Source of the DNA: Promethearchaeota archaeon | GTDB taxonomy: Archaea > Asgardarchaeota > Lokiarchaeia > Sigyniarchaeales > SOKP01 | Direction: 5' to 3' | Length of the DNA stretch: 7,665 bases | NCBI GenBank assembly: GCA_030605895.1 | Contig: JAUWHL010000071.1 | Span: forward strand, 1 to 7,665 | Shown: one piece after another, positions 1-6,460 of the stretch | Position numbering within the stretch: position 1 is the stretch's first letter | How the letters are laid out: each line of letters opens with the position of its first letter | Notes under the pieces: generated by a model | Databases searched by the model: none | What the model saw: the letters and a program-made list of their open reading frames with translations, nothing else | Told to the model about the DNA's origin: nothing | Position numbers and translations under genes: made by a program

Positions 1-16
1 ATTTAATTACATAATA

Positions 17-625
17 ATGAAGATAATTGATGTTTTTAGAAGTAGAATAATCTTATTTTCTATTCAAATTCTACTTTTAAGCCTTTTTATTTATAGCATA
101 GGTTATTATATTGAAATAGATCTTGAAATTGGTATTTCAATGGAGCAAGAAATTATTATACAAATTTTAGCAAACTATACTTTGTTTAATGATTTATCTG
201 GTCTATTTTTTTTATATATCAGTTGGATTTTGGTATCATTACTTCCAATTTTTATTTATAATAATTTTCAAAAAGCATATTCAATGAACTTAATGACATT
301 TTTCTTCCCAAATTTTTTCCTTTATGTATTTTTGCGGAGATATTCTCGAGAATATTTTAATGCTTATTTTCAATTTCATTTTTTACATACACTCCTACTC
401 GGATTTGTAATTATTGGCTTTTCAATTGGACTCTCTCTAATTTTAAAAAAGGTTTCGAAGGTTAAAACTGAGCCTCAAATAGAAGATTTATTTATCATGG
501 CAAGCATGAACAAAATTGTATGTCCAAATTGTGGAACTGAATTTGATTCTACCCCTAAATTTTGTTATAATTGCAATACAGATTTAACAATGTTAATTAA
601 CAATGAAAGTGGAAAAGAAGATTAA
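17..625 (+). CDS. Four-helix membrane protein with C-terminal zinc ribbon
   Basis: A 202-residue protein of no family I can name. Four hydrophobic segments are visible at about residues 10-31, 60-82, 90-107 and 121-143. The N-terminus is basic (K2, R8, R10) and the helix count is even, so both ends are predicted to be cytoplasmic. The tail carries a compact zinc ribbon: C169-P-N-C172 and C183-Y-N-C186, with ten residues between the pairs, as in the small double-knuckle ribbons common in archaeal membrane proteins. The ATG at 17 is the first in frame, but no in-frame stop lies between it and the window edge, so the true start could be further upstream. The gene ends one base before the next one, which suggests one transcript and coupled translation. 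The ribbon probably binds protein or nucleic acid, or stabilises the tail; this is inference. Confidence 0.75.
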   Translation: MKIIDVFRSRIILFSIQILLLSLFIYSIGYYIEIDLEIGISMEQEIIIQILANYTLFNDLSGLFFLYISWILVSLLPIFIYNNFQKAYSMNLMTFFFPNFFLYVFLRRYSREYFNAYFQFHFLHTLLLGFVIIGFSIGLSLILKKVSKVKTEPQIEDLFIMASMNKIVCPNCGTEFDSTPKFCYNCNTDLTMLINNESGKED

Positions 626-626
626 C

Positions 627-2078
627 ATGTGTTCATTAGAATTATTATTTAAACCTAGAAATGTAGTAATTCTTAATTTCAGCCAAAAAATTGCATTTTT
701 TGTTGAAGGGTTTAAGAGACAAGGTTTTGATTTAGAGAATTTATATTTAATTTCAACGAAGGAAGAAGAATATTCGGATATAAAATGTTATAAAACGTTT
801 GATGATATTCAAGAAGACACAATTGATCTGTTAATTTTATCTGTGAGAAGAGAATTGCTTATTAAATCATTAGGAGATATTCTATCGAAAAAGAAAGTGA
901 AATTCGTTCATATATTTACCGCAGGAACAGGAGAGTTTGACGAGTTAGGCATGGAAATTGAATATCAGTTGAAGGAATTATTGGATAATTATAAAGATAC
1001 AAGAGCTATTGGTCCAAATTGTATGGGGTTATACAGTCCACGAGGGAAAACAGCTTATTATTCCTCATTTCCAATAGAAGAAGGGAATATTGGGCTTATT
1101 TTCCAATCAGGGGACCTTCATTCTAAGATGATTAAATTTGGGTCAAAAAGATATGGTCTTAGATTTTCAATAGGAATTAGTATTGGTAATTGTGTAGATA
1201 TTCAAATTTCAGAAATTTTGGAATTTTTTAATCATGATGATGCTACTGATGTCATTTGTGTTTATTTTGAGGGAATTTCACCTCTTTATAAAAATGAGGG
1301 TAAAATCTTATTCAATGTTTTAAAAAAGATGAAAAAGCCTGTATTATTTATGAGAGGTGGAAGAACGAAAAGAGGGCAAACTGCAATATTAACACATACT
1401 GGAGCTTTAGCAACAAAAAGTGATATCTGGAGTGCAATATTTAAACAAACATCTGTAATCGAAATTCCTCCATCACTTGATGATTTAGTAGATCAAGTTT
1501 ATCTCTTTTCTCATTATATTCCTCGAGTTAAAGATGATAATAATGATATTATTTATCCCGTAAATAAGCGAGCATTGGTTATACTCTGGTCTGGGGGTTT
1601 TGGAATTTTAGCAACTGATACTTTAACAGAATTAGGATTAGAATTACCTCATTTTGAAGGTGAAACTTTAGAGAGCCTCAAAAAAATATATCCTTTAAAA
1701 ATTGGTAGTTTATCAAATCCACTTGATTTACCATGGATAATAGATCGCAAAGAGTTTGTAGAATTGGGTAAAGCTGCTATTGGTGAAAATATTGATTTAG
1801 TAATAATTGAAACAGATGCATGGAGGGATATGGAAGATGGACATTTCAAAAGTTATTATAATAATCTTTTAGCATTGAGAGCCTACGTGGAATCATTAAA
1901 TAAGAGTTTTATTATCATATTACACCAATATCCTAGTGAGTCTCAAGCAAAATTTACTGATATGTTAATGAAAGATGAGTTCATTGTTTATTCCACAATT
2001 GAGGCAGCTGCTAAATCTTTCTTGAAATTATATGAATATGGTAAGAGATCAGTAAGGCTAAATAAAGAAGAAAACTAA
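627..2078 (+). CDS. NDP-forming acyl-CoA synthetase, alpha-subunit-like
   Basis: Belongs to the NDP-forming acyl-CoA synthetase family (succinyl-CoA synthetase fold), which interconverts acyl-CoA + NDP + phosphate with acid + CoA + NTP. Residues below are numbered from the ATG at 627 (483 residues, near the usual archaeal alpha-subunit length of about 460). An N-terminal CoA-binding domain starts at LLFKPRNVV. The GPNC motif is at 129-132 and QSG at 160-162. YFEGI has E215, and THTG places the expected phosphohistidine at H257. A third domain has GGFG at 323-326 and NPLDL at 364-368. The ATP-grasp beta part is absent from this protein and from the window. The usual V-x-GAS glycine loop of the CoA domain reads VVILNFSQK here, so CoA binding may be altered. 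An in-frame ATG at 603 would overlap the previous gene; I chose 627 because it leaves a 1-base gap and fits family starts. Which acyl-CoA it uses cannot be told. Confidence 0.88.
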   Translation: MCSLELLFKPRNVVILNFSQKIAFFVEGFKRQGFDLENLYLISTKEEEYSDIKCYKTFDDIQEDTIDLLILSVRRELLIKSLGDILSKKKVKFVHIFTAGTGEFDELGMEIEYQLKELLDNYKDTRAIGPNCMGLYSPRGKTAYYSSFPIEEGNIGLIFQSGDLHSKMIKFGSKRYGLRFSIGISIGNCVDIQISEILEFFNHDDATDVICVYFEGISPLYKNEGKILFNVLKKMKKPVLFMRGGRTKRGQTAILTHTGALATKSDIWSAIFKQTSVIEIPPSLDDLVDQVYLFSHYIPRVKDDNNDIIYPVNKRALVILWSGGFGILATDTLTELGLELPHFEGETLESLKKIYPLKIGSLSNPLDLPWIIDRKEFVELGKAAIGENIDLVIIETDAWRDMEDGHFKSYYNNLLALRAYVESLNKSFIIILHQYPSESQAKFTDMLMKDEFIVYSTIEAAAKSFLKLYEYGKRSVRLNKEEN

Positions 2079-2086
2079 TTCTTATC

Positions 2087-2099
2087 ATTTTTAATTTTC
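2087..2099 (+). terminator. U-rich tract after the synthetase gene
   Basis: Two T-runs (T5 and T4) lie within 25 bases after the stop at 2078 and before the transporter's own promoter-like sequence. Archaeal RNA polymerase commonly stops at such U-tracts without a hairpin. This is a weak, composition-dependent call in an AT-rich genome. Confidence 0.3.
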
Positions 2100-2125
2100 A
2101 CATTTAAGCAAAATATACTCCAAAA

Positions 2126-2138
2126 CAATTTATGTATT
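2126..2138 (+). promoter_or_regulatory. Candidate TATA box for the transporter gene
   Basis: The sequence AATTTATGTA (2128-2137) is centred about 25 bases before the ATG at 2157, the spacing expected if the mRNA starts at or next to the start codon. No GGAG-like ribosome binding site precedes this ATG, which also fits a leaderless message. AT-rich background makes the call tentative. Confidence 0.3.
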
Positions 2139-2156
2139 CTTTAATTCATATATTCA

Positions 2157-3134
2157 ATGTTAGGAGAACTTATTGCAATTTCAGCAGTGCTGACATTTGT
2201 TGGATCTAATGCGATTTTTCGCAAAACAGAACATGAGGTTAGTCCAACTTTTATTAATTTCTTTCGAACAGGTATAGGCACATTAACCTTCATTCTTATC
2301 ATTTTATTTCTAAACCAATTCAATCTTTTATTTGTGATACCATGGGAATTATGGTTATTATTAATTTTAAGTTTCATTTTTGGCCAAGTAATTGGTGATA
2401 CTGCTTATTTTACTGCTCAAAAGGAATTAGGAACTACAATAGCTCTCGCGATTTCGATGACTTTTCCTCTTTTTACTTTTATTTTATCTCTGATCTTTCT
2501 TAATCATCGTTTTACACCTAATTTACTTTTATCTCTAATTTTGATTGGAATTGGAATTACTGTTATTGGAAAATCAAAAATAAACTCTGATAATTCAAGG
2601 ATAGAAAAGGAATCTCGCTCACAACTACCAATAAAAATCAGATTTCAAGAAATTTTCAAAAAAGATTTTATGAAAGCATTAGGATTTTGTTTTATTGCAG
2701 CCATAGGGTGGGCTATCGGAGCTGTTTTAATTGAATTTACAATTGGTCAAATAGATCAAATTATACATGCTGAAGAACTGAGTTCTATTATAGGAAATGT
2801 GATTAGGTTTCCATTTGCATTATTTATTTTAGGCTCAATGGTGTTGAGAGAAAATCATTTAAAGAATAAAAATGATGATTCGAAAAAGCAAAAGATTTCT
2901 CTTCGCTCATGGAGTTTTTTATTAGTTGCTTCTATAATAGGAACTTCTTTAGGAGCATATCTTTATACTGAATCTATACATATAGCAGGAGCAAATGTTG
3001 TATCATTAATAGCAAGTGCAGCCCCTTTATTTGCACTTCCGCTAACTTATTTTATAAACAAGGAAAAAATAACAAAATGGGGTTTTTTTGGGGTAATTTT
3101 AACTATTTTGGGAGTTATTATTATTTTATTCTAA
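2157..3134 (+). CDS. EamA/DMT-family membrane transporter
   Basis: A 325-residue integral membrane protein of the drug/metabolite transporter superfamily (EamA repeat). Ten helices can be drawn, at about residues 2-20, 32-53, 63-82, 92-113, 121-138, 173-192, 210-228, 251-269, 277-298 and 307-325. They form two five-helix repeats joined by a charged cytoplasmic loop (139-172), and a second charged loop lies at 229-250. The family signature at the end of each repeat is recognisable: GDTAYFTAQKELGTTIA (80-96) in the first, and GAYLYTESIHIAGANVVSLI (266-285) in the second, each followed by a proline-containing helix. Members move small metabolites, amino acids or drugs across the cytoplasmic membrane, and substrate cannot be inferred. 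The ATG at 2157 starts directly into the first helix. The gene stands 78 bases after the synthetase and ends 14 bases before a convergent gene. Confidence 0.9.
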   Translation: MLGELIAISAVLTFVGSNAIFRKTEHEVSPTFINFFRTGIGTLTFILIILFLNQFNLLFVIPWELWLLLILSFIFGQVIGDTAYFTAQKELGTTIALAISMTFPLFTFILSLIFLNHRFTPNLLLSLILIGIGITVIGKSKINSDNSRIEKESRSQLPIKIRFQEIFKKDFMKALGFCFIAAIGWAIGAVLIEFTIGQIDQIIHAEELSSIIGNVIRFPFALFILGSMVLRENHLKNKNDDSKKQKISLRSWSFLLVASIIGTSLGAYLYTESIHIAGANVVSLIASAAPLFALPLTYFINKEKITKWGFFGVILTILGVIIILF

Positions 3135-3148
3135 GTAAAAAGCTAACT

Positions 3149-4228
3149 TTATTCATAATATTGTTCAAATAATTTTAATTCATCTGAAATACTTTTTAAT
3201 TTAGCCATCTCCTCTTCACTTGGGGCTTTTTCCTCATAAATGTCATATTCCTTCAATTTAAGACTTTTTCTAACTTGCTTTTCTAATTTATTTATTTTTG
3301 TCTTAGTCGCAAAATACTTTATCATCTTGAACTTCAATTTAGTAATAGATTTCTCCCATTCTTTTACAAATTCACCATTTTGAATTTCCTTTAATATTTC
3401 AGCCATTTTAGGCTTAAGGGGAAGCTTCCGAAATCTTATACCTCTACTCATAGCCCCATATTGACTTGTTTGGGAGTGAAACTCGACTTGCTTAACTAAA
3501 CCAATATCTGCAAATTTTTTGTACGTATACGACATTTCATTACTCATATACATTTCAATCAAAACAGCTTCGGGAGGGTATCCTGCATCAATTAGTGTGT
3601 AAATACTTGATAATAAAACTCTTCCAAATGCTGGGCCAAATGCTTGTTCATTAAATAAATCTAATTCGGCTTCTTGCTTAAATGTTAACATTATCGCACC
3701 TTTTTTTAAAGTACCAATCCCTTTAGCTAGAGAAAGTAATATCTTTTTGGCTTGTCCAGAAAAGTCTTGTTCAATCGCAATAAAACTAAAAAATCCTTCA
3801 TTTTTAAGAAAATTCTCTCTCACTCCAACACCTATCATTCTGGGAGCAATTAGTAATACATCTACATTTTCTGGTGGTTTCAAAAGCTTAAAACCAATAT
3901 TATACCCACTGGCAAATACAATTACTGATTCTGATTTAAGGTTTGGCTTAATTTTTTCCTCGAAAACCTCATTCATAACCTCATCTGGAAGTAATATAAA
4001 TATTATATCAGATTTCTGAGTTGCTTCTGTTATCGAGAATACTGAAAATTTATCATTTATGGCGATACTCCTATAATTGTCTTCAATATTCCCTATAATT
4101 ATATTTAAGCCGGAATCCCTTAAATTAAGGGCTTGGGCTCTTCCCTGATTTCCATAACCGATTATACCAATTGTTTTATCATTTAAAATTGAAAGATCTC
4201 CATCTAATTCATGAAAAATTTCTACCAT
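3149..4228 (-). CDS. Divergent ketol-acid reductoisomerase-like protein (IlvC superfamily)
   Basis: A 359-residue relative of class I ketol-acid reductoisomerase (KARI), the Mg2+- and NAD(P)H-dependent second enzyme of branched-chain amino acid synthesis. The Rossmann motif GYGNQGRAQALNLRDSG is at residues 24-40, LLPDE at 79-83, and the metal site DLFNEQ supplies D190 and E194. E225 and E231 stand where the second pair of acidic ligands is expected, but six residues apart instead of four. S252 in HSQTSQYG matches the substrate-binding Ser. Odd points: the conserved APKGPGH segment reads APRMIGV (129-135), so its His is lost; the loop after GN (47-52) is acidic, unlike NADPH-binding loops; and residues 299-359 form a charged tail beyond the usual length of about 330. 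It is therefore probably a paralogue acting on another 2-keto or 2-hydroxy acid, not a proven IlvC. The start is fixed by AGGAGATC six bases upstream. Confidence 0.82.
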   Translation of the reverse strand: MVEIFHELDGDLSILNDKTIGIIGYGNQGRAQALNLRDSGLNIIIGNIEDNYRSIAINDKFSVFSITEATQKSDIIFILLPDEVMNEVFEEKIKPNLKSESVIVFASGYNIGFKLLKPPENVDVLLIAPRMIGVGVRENFLKNEGFFSFIAIEQDFSGQAKKILLSLAKGIGTLKKGAIMLTFKQEAELDLFNEQAFGPAFGRVLLSSIYTLIDAGYPPEAVLIEMYMSNEMSYTYKKFADIGLVKQVEFHSQTSQYGAMSRGIRFRKLPLKPKMAEILKEIQNGEFVKEWEKSITKLKFKMIKYFATKTKINKLEKQVRKSLKLKEYDIYEEKAPSEEEMAKLKSISDELKLFEQYYE

Positions 4229-4234
4229 ACTTAA

Positions 4235-4242
4235 GATCTCCT
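4235..4242 (-). promoter_or_regulatory. Ribosome binding site of the reductoisomerase-like gene
   Basis: On the minus strand AGGAGATC lies six bases before the ATG at 4228-4226. It is one of the best Shine-Dalgarno matches in the window and decides the start. A TATA-like ATATATAG (about 4250-4257) lies just upstream, too close for a leader containing this site, so transcription probably begins further upstream or continues from the GTPase gene. Confidence 0.65.
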
Positions 4243-4262
4243 AATATTACTATATATGATAT

Positions 4263-4278
4263 AAAAAAGAGATCTCTT
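4263..4278 (-). terminator. Palindrome plus T6 after the GTPase gene
   Basis: Reading the minus strand after the GTPase stop, the perfect 12-bp palindrome AAGAGATCTCTT (4267-4278) runs directly into a T6 tract (4263-4268), with a further T5 just before it. The palindrome has no real loop, so it makes a poor RNA hairpin, but the U-tract alone could slow or end transcription. The palindrome could instead be a binding site for a dimeric regulator of the next gene, whose ATG is about 40 bases away. Confidence 0.4.
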
Positions 4279-4300
4279 AAAAATTAGTTGACAAACTTCT

Positions 4301-4891
4301 TTATGGCAATCGATCGTAATCTAATTTATTTTTGTCTAAAATTCTAATAACTAGTTCCTTAAAGATTAATTGGATATTATAATCCTCCTTTGATGAAGTC
4401 TTACAAAAATCATTTTCTTCATGTCTTTCCATGAACCTTTTAATTACTAAATCATCTACTTTAGATTTCTTATCTACAGTTTTAACAAGATCATTTTTAG
4501 CTCCAATACACATTCTTACAGTATTTGCTTGATTATAATCTTCTAATTTCTCATACCACCAGTCTAATCTTAGCAATGTTTGAAGATCTACTAAATTAAA
4601 TACCATGAAGATGCCATTAGCTCCATTAATGTAATACGGAAATAATTTTTTGAATTGTTCTCGTCCACCAAAATCCCAAATACTAATTCGAACGAATGAA
4701 TTCTCTCCAGAAACAATAATAGGTAGATCTTTTGTATAAAACTCAATTCCTAGAGTTTCTTTTGTATTCACATCAAATGTATTGAAACATAATCTTTTTG
4801 CAATACACGTTTTCCCTACACGCTCTTGACCAAGAATGCAAATCTTAAAGATATAAATAGGTTTTTTATCAACCTCCTGGGCTTTTTGCAT
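4301..4891 (-). CDS. Ras-superfamily small GTPase (Rab/Roc-like, Asgard type)
   Basis: A 196-residue single-domain small GTPase. In order: G1/P-loop GQERVGKT (21-28), a G2 threonine in ETLGIEF (T46), G3 WDFGGREQF (72-80), G4 GAKNDL (130-135, normally NKxD), and G5 TSSK (165-168, equivalent to the Ras SAK). Size and motif spacing match Ras/Rab proteins, of which Asgard archaea encode many. The G3 box has Arg (R77) where Ras and Rab have the catalytic Gln; Roc domains such as LRRK2 share WDFxGRE. The G4 Asn is Ala (A131), so guanine recognition may be weaker. No C-terminal cysteine for prenylation is present (end DYDRLP), so membrane attachment would need a partner. The ATG at 4891 is the only ATG before the P-loop; AGGAG lies 12 bases upstream, longer than usual. 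It lies upstream of, and 72 bases from, the reductoisomerase-like gene on the same strand. Confidence 0.92.
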   Translation of the reverse strand: MQKAQEVDKKPIYIFKICILGQERVGKTCIAKRLCFNTFDVNTKETLGIEFYTKDLPIIVSGENSFVRISIWDFGGREQFKKLFPYYINGANGIFMVFNLVDLQTLLRLDWWYEKLEDYNQANTVRMCIGAKNDLVKTVDKKSKVDDLVIKRFMERHEENDFCKTSSKEDYNIQLIFKELVIRILDKNKLDYDRLP

Positions 4892-4936
4892 GATTGGGTT
4901 AATCTCCTGATTCTATTTTTATGTTAAGTATTAGTT

Positions 4937-4960
4937 TTCTTATAATTTTTTATTATACAT
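4937..4960 (-). promoter_or_regulatory. Candidate promoter of the GTPase gene
   Basis: Two TATA-like stretches on the minus strand, ATGTATAATAAA (about 4949-4960) and TTATAAGAAA (about 4936-4945), would give leaders of roughly 25-40 bases that include the AGGAG at 4905-4909. The region is uniformly AT-rich, so which one acts cannot be decided. Confidence 0.3.
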
Positions 4961-5026
4961 GATCTATAATTAAATAAAACTAAACTTAATAATTAAAAAT
5001 AAAAGCTCGGATTTATAAGTTTTGAA

Positions 5027-5041
5027 GATATAAATATAAAT
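5027..5041 (+). promoter_or_regulatory. TATA box for the 51-residue small gene
   Basis: The stretch GATATAAATATAAAT is centred about 24 bases before the TTG at 5058, the archaeal TATA-to-start distance for a leaderless transcript. A second TATA-like element (TTTATAAG, 5012-5019) lies further upstream. No Shine-Dalgarno sequence stands before the TTG, consistent with leaderless translation. Confidence 0.45.
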
Positions 5042-5057
5042 CGGTGTTAATTAGGTT

Positions 5058-5213
5058 TTGAATGAAAAAGAGTTATTCTCAGATTATGAACCAAAAACAA
5101 CTCCAGATACGGTTCATGACTATTTACGAAATCCAGATTTATTTGTATTTGAAATAATGGAGGAAATCGATCAGCCAAGCTTAGAAAAACTAAAAACAAT
5201 CATCGATTCTTAA
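5058..5213 (+). CDS. Small acidic protein, 51 residues, TTG start
   Basis: An open frame of 52 codons beginning at TTG and ending at TAA; an in-frame TAG at 5052-5054 prevents a longer start. The product opens MNEKELFSDYEPKTTPDTV and continues with HDYLRNPDLFVFEIMEEID, then a short helix ending KTIIDS. Composition (many D/E, mixed hydrophobics in helical spacing, no low-complexity runs) looks like a genuine small soluble protein. A competing ATG at 5062 in another frame gives only 31 codons of less protein-like sequence. I recognise no family. The gene is divergent from the GTPase and convergent with the phosphoesterase, has a well-placed TATA box, and its stop codon lies inside a perfect hairpin. 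TTG initiation is the main uncertainty. Confidence 0.55.
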   Translation: MNEKELFSDYEPKTTPDTVHDYLRNPDLFVFEIMEEIDQPSLEKLKTIIDS

Positions 5214-5234
5214 CTCTGAAATAGAGTTAAGAAT
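5206..5234 (+). repeat. Perfect 12-bp hairpin spanning the small gene's stop codon
   Basis: ATTCTTAACTCT (5206-5217), loop GAAAT, then AGAGTTAAGAAT (5223-5234): every base of the 12-bp stem pairs. It includes the TAA at 5211-5213 and sits between two converging genes. Neither strand has a long T-run directly after the stem, so it is not a classic intrinsic terminator. It may protect or process the 3' ends of both messages. Confidence 0.7.
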
Positions 5235-5246
5235 ATGAAAATAATA

Positions 5247-5273
5247 AGTTCTTTCAGTAAATTTCTAAGAACT
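5247..5273. repeat. Second, weaker inverted repeat between converging genes
   Basis: AGTTCTT (5247-5253) and AAGAACT (5267-5273) form a perfect 7-bp stem with a 13-base loop, 13 bases after the longer hairpin and 9 bases from the phosphoesterase stop. Together the two may mark the transcript ends. A 7-bp stem with a long AT-rich loop could arise by chance. Confidence 0.3.
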
Positions 5274-5282
5274 GATATTATT

Positions 5283-6335
5283 TCAAGTAGATTTTAAATT
5301 CATTTTTCCTTTAGAAATAATTTCGACATAAGAGGGTTGCATATGTTGCCAAGATCCACTATTCAATATTTCTACTTCCTGATTGTTTATATTTCCATAA
5401 GATACTCCACTATGATGAGTATGTCCATATATAACATGGTTAATTTTTGAAAAGTCATATTCATCATCCTCTAAGAATTCTTTTATTTCATCAAAATAAT
5501 AATCAGGATTACTTGCACGTTCCCATTTTTTCATAATACGCATGTTTGTTTTAATTAGGTTAAATTCCAAATTACTTAATTCTGAAAAAAGTACTTCTAT
5601 TGACTCAATAGACATATTTTTAAGTTTTACTAACTCTTGTTTCATCTGTTTTAATGTAATCGGTTTGATTTTTCTTCCCTCCTTAATCACTTCATTCCAA
5701 AAATAATCATAAGTTTCTTTTACTTCAAACTTTTTATTAGAAATTAAGGATTTCCATATTTGTCCTACAAAAAATCGATGTATATCACTATCAAATTGAT
5801 AACCATGTGTCATAAAACAACTATAGTCGGTGTCTAAATCAAGTCCCTCAATTTTTATTTTCTTAATTGGATTATTTTCAATTTGATCTCGTGAATCGTA
5901 TAATAGGAGCATATCTTCGTTGTTCCACTTTTTTAATAGTAAATATTGACAGTATAACTCTACATTAAATAATTCACTGAAATCACTATTCTTAAATTTG
6001 AGCAAAAACTTAAGTTCTCGACGTTTAAATTTTTCGTCGTAATCTCCAGTAACAGGAATTTCATGATTCCCAAGGACAAATATGAGATTAATTGATTTTT
6101 TTATATCAAGTAAAAGTGTGAAGATTTCTTGGATTTTTTCCCTTTTTAGAATACGTTCAGGAATATCCATACATAAATCAATAAAATCTCCTAGTATTAT
6201 AAGAGCTTGTAGTTCATTCCCGAACTCTCCACTAATAATGTCTTTTAAAAATTGAATAAATAACTCTCTTTCACTATCCAAAGAACCTAAGTGAACGTCT
6301 GAAGCAACTAAAATTATAGGTTTGATTTCACCCAT
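5283..6335 (-). CDS. Calcineurin-like metallophosphoesterase with large insert
   Basis: A 350-residue enzyme of the calcineurin-like phosphoesterase superfamily, which uses two metal ions to cut phosphomono-, phosphodi- or pyrophosphate bonds. All metal-ligand blocks are visible (numbering from the ATG at 6335): DVH (D13, H15), GDFID (D50), GNHE (N90, H91), MTHG (H177) and GHTH (H305, H307). The closest general layout is the LpxH-like/YpbG-like group, but archaea make no lipid A, so the substrate is open. About 125 residues of charged, helical sequence separate H177 from GHTH, longer than in compact members, and may form a lid or a partner-binding arm. No signal peptide or membrane helix is seen, so it is cytoplasmic. 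A TTG two codons upstream is possible; the ATG is preferred because AAGGAT lies eight bases before it. It converges with the 51-residue gene. Confidence 0.9.
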   Translation of the reverse strand: MGEIKPIILVASDVHLGSLDSERELFIQFLKDIISGEFGNELQALIILGDFIDLCMDIPERILKREKIQEIFTLLLDIKKSINLIFVLGNHEIPVTGDYDEKFKRRELKFLLKFKNSDFSELFNVELYCQYLLLKKWNNEDMLLLYDSRDQIENNPIKKIKIEGLDLDTDYSCFMTHGYQFDSDIHRFFVGQIWKSLISNKKFEVKETYDYFWNEVIKEGRKIKPITLKQMKQELVKLKNMSIESIEVLFSELSNLEFNLIKTNMRIMKKWERASNPDYYFDEIKEFLEDDEYDFSKINHVIYGHTHHSGVSYGNINNQEVEILNSGSWQHMQPSYVEIISKGKMNLKST

Positions 6336-6370
6336 TTTCAATTATCCTTTTTATACATGAATTGTTAATA

Positions 6371-6386
6371 TCTATTTATAATAGAA
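6371..6386 (-). promoter_or_regulatory. Candidate TATA box of the phosphoesterase gene
   Basis: On the minus strand TATTATAAATAGA (about 6372-6384) lies about 43 bases before the ATG at 6335. A start site 25 bases downstream would leave a leader of about 18 bases holding the AAGGAT ribosome binding site at 6344-6349. Confidence 0.4.
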
Positions 6387-6442
6387 TACACTAGAATTAT
6401 TAAAGAGATTGCCTAAATGTTAAATGATAGAATTTATAATTT

Positions 6443-6448
6443 AAAAAA
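6443..6448 (-). terminator. T6 tract after the 105-residue gene
   Basis: Minus-strand T6 lies 13 bases after the TGA stop (6463-6461) and upstream of the phosphoesterase promoter. It is a plausible archaeal U-tract terminator, without a clear hairpin. Confidence 0.35.
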
Positions 6449-6460
6449 TATAAACAAATT

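Noticed and set aside
1649..1849. Minus-strand frame of 66 codons inside the synthetase gene
   Set aside because: It lies entirely within a well-supported gene, has no recognisable domain and its sequence is the complement of conserved motifs.
2141..2377. Minus-strand frame of 78 codons over the transporter start
   Set aside because: It overlaps the first helices of a clear EamA protein; its basic Asn/Lys-rich product is the antisense of hydrophobic codons.
3747..4019. Plus-strand frame of 90 codons antisense to the reductoisomerase-like gene
   Set aside because: The opposite strand encodes conserved Rossmann-fold sequence across the whole stretch; the product is serine- and isoleucine-rich and resembles no family.
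5062..5157. Plus-strand 31-codon frame from ATG 5062
   Set aside because: The overlapping frame from TTG 5058 is longer and more protein-like; this one is rich in Gln and Tyr codons typical of a shifted frame.
6339..6341. TTG as start of the phosphoesterase
   Set aside because: The AAGGAT site is only two bases from the TTG but eight from the ATG at 6335, and the two extra residues add nothing to the fold.
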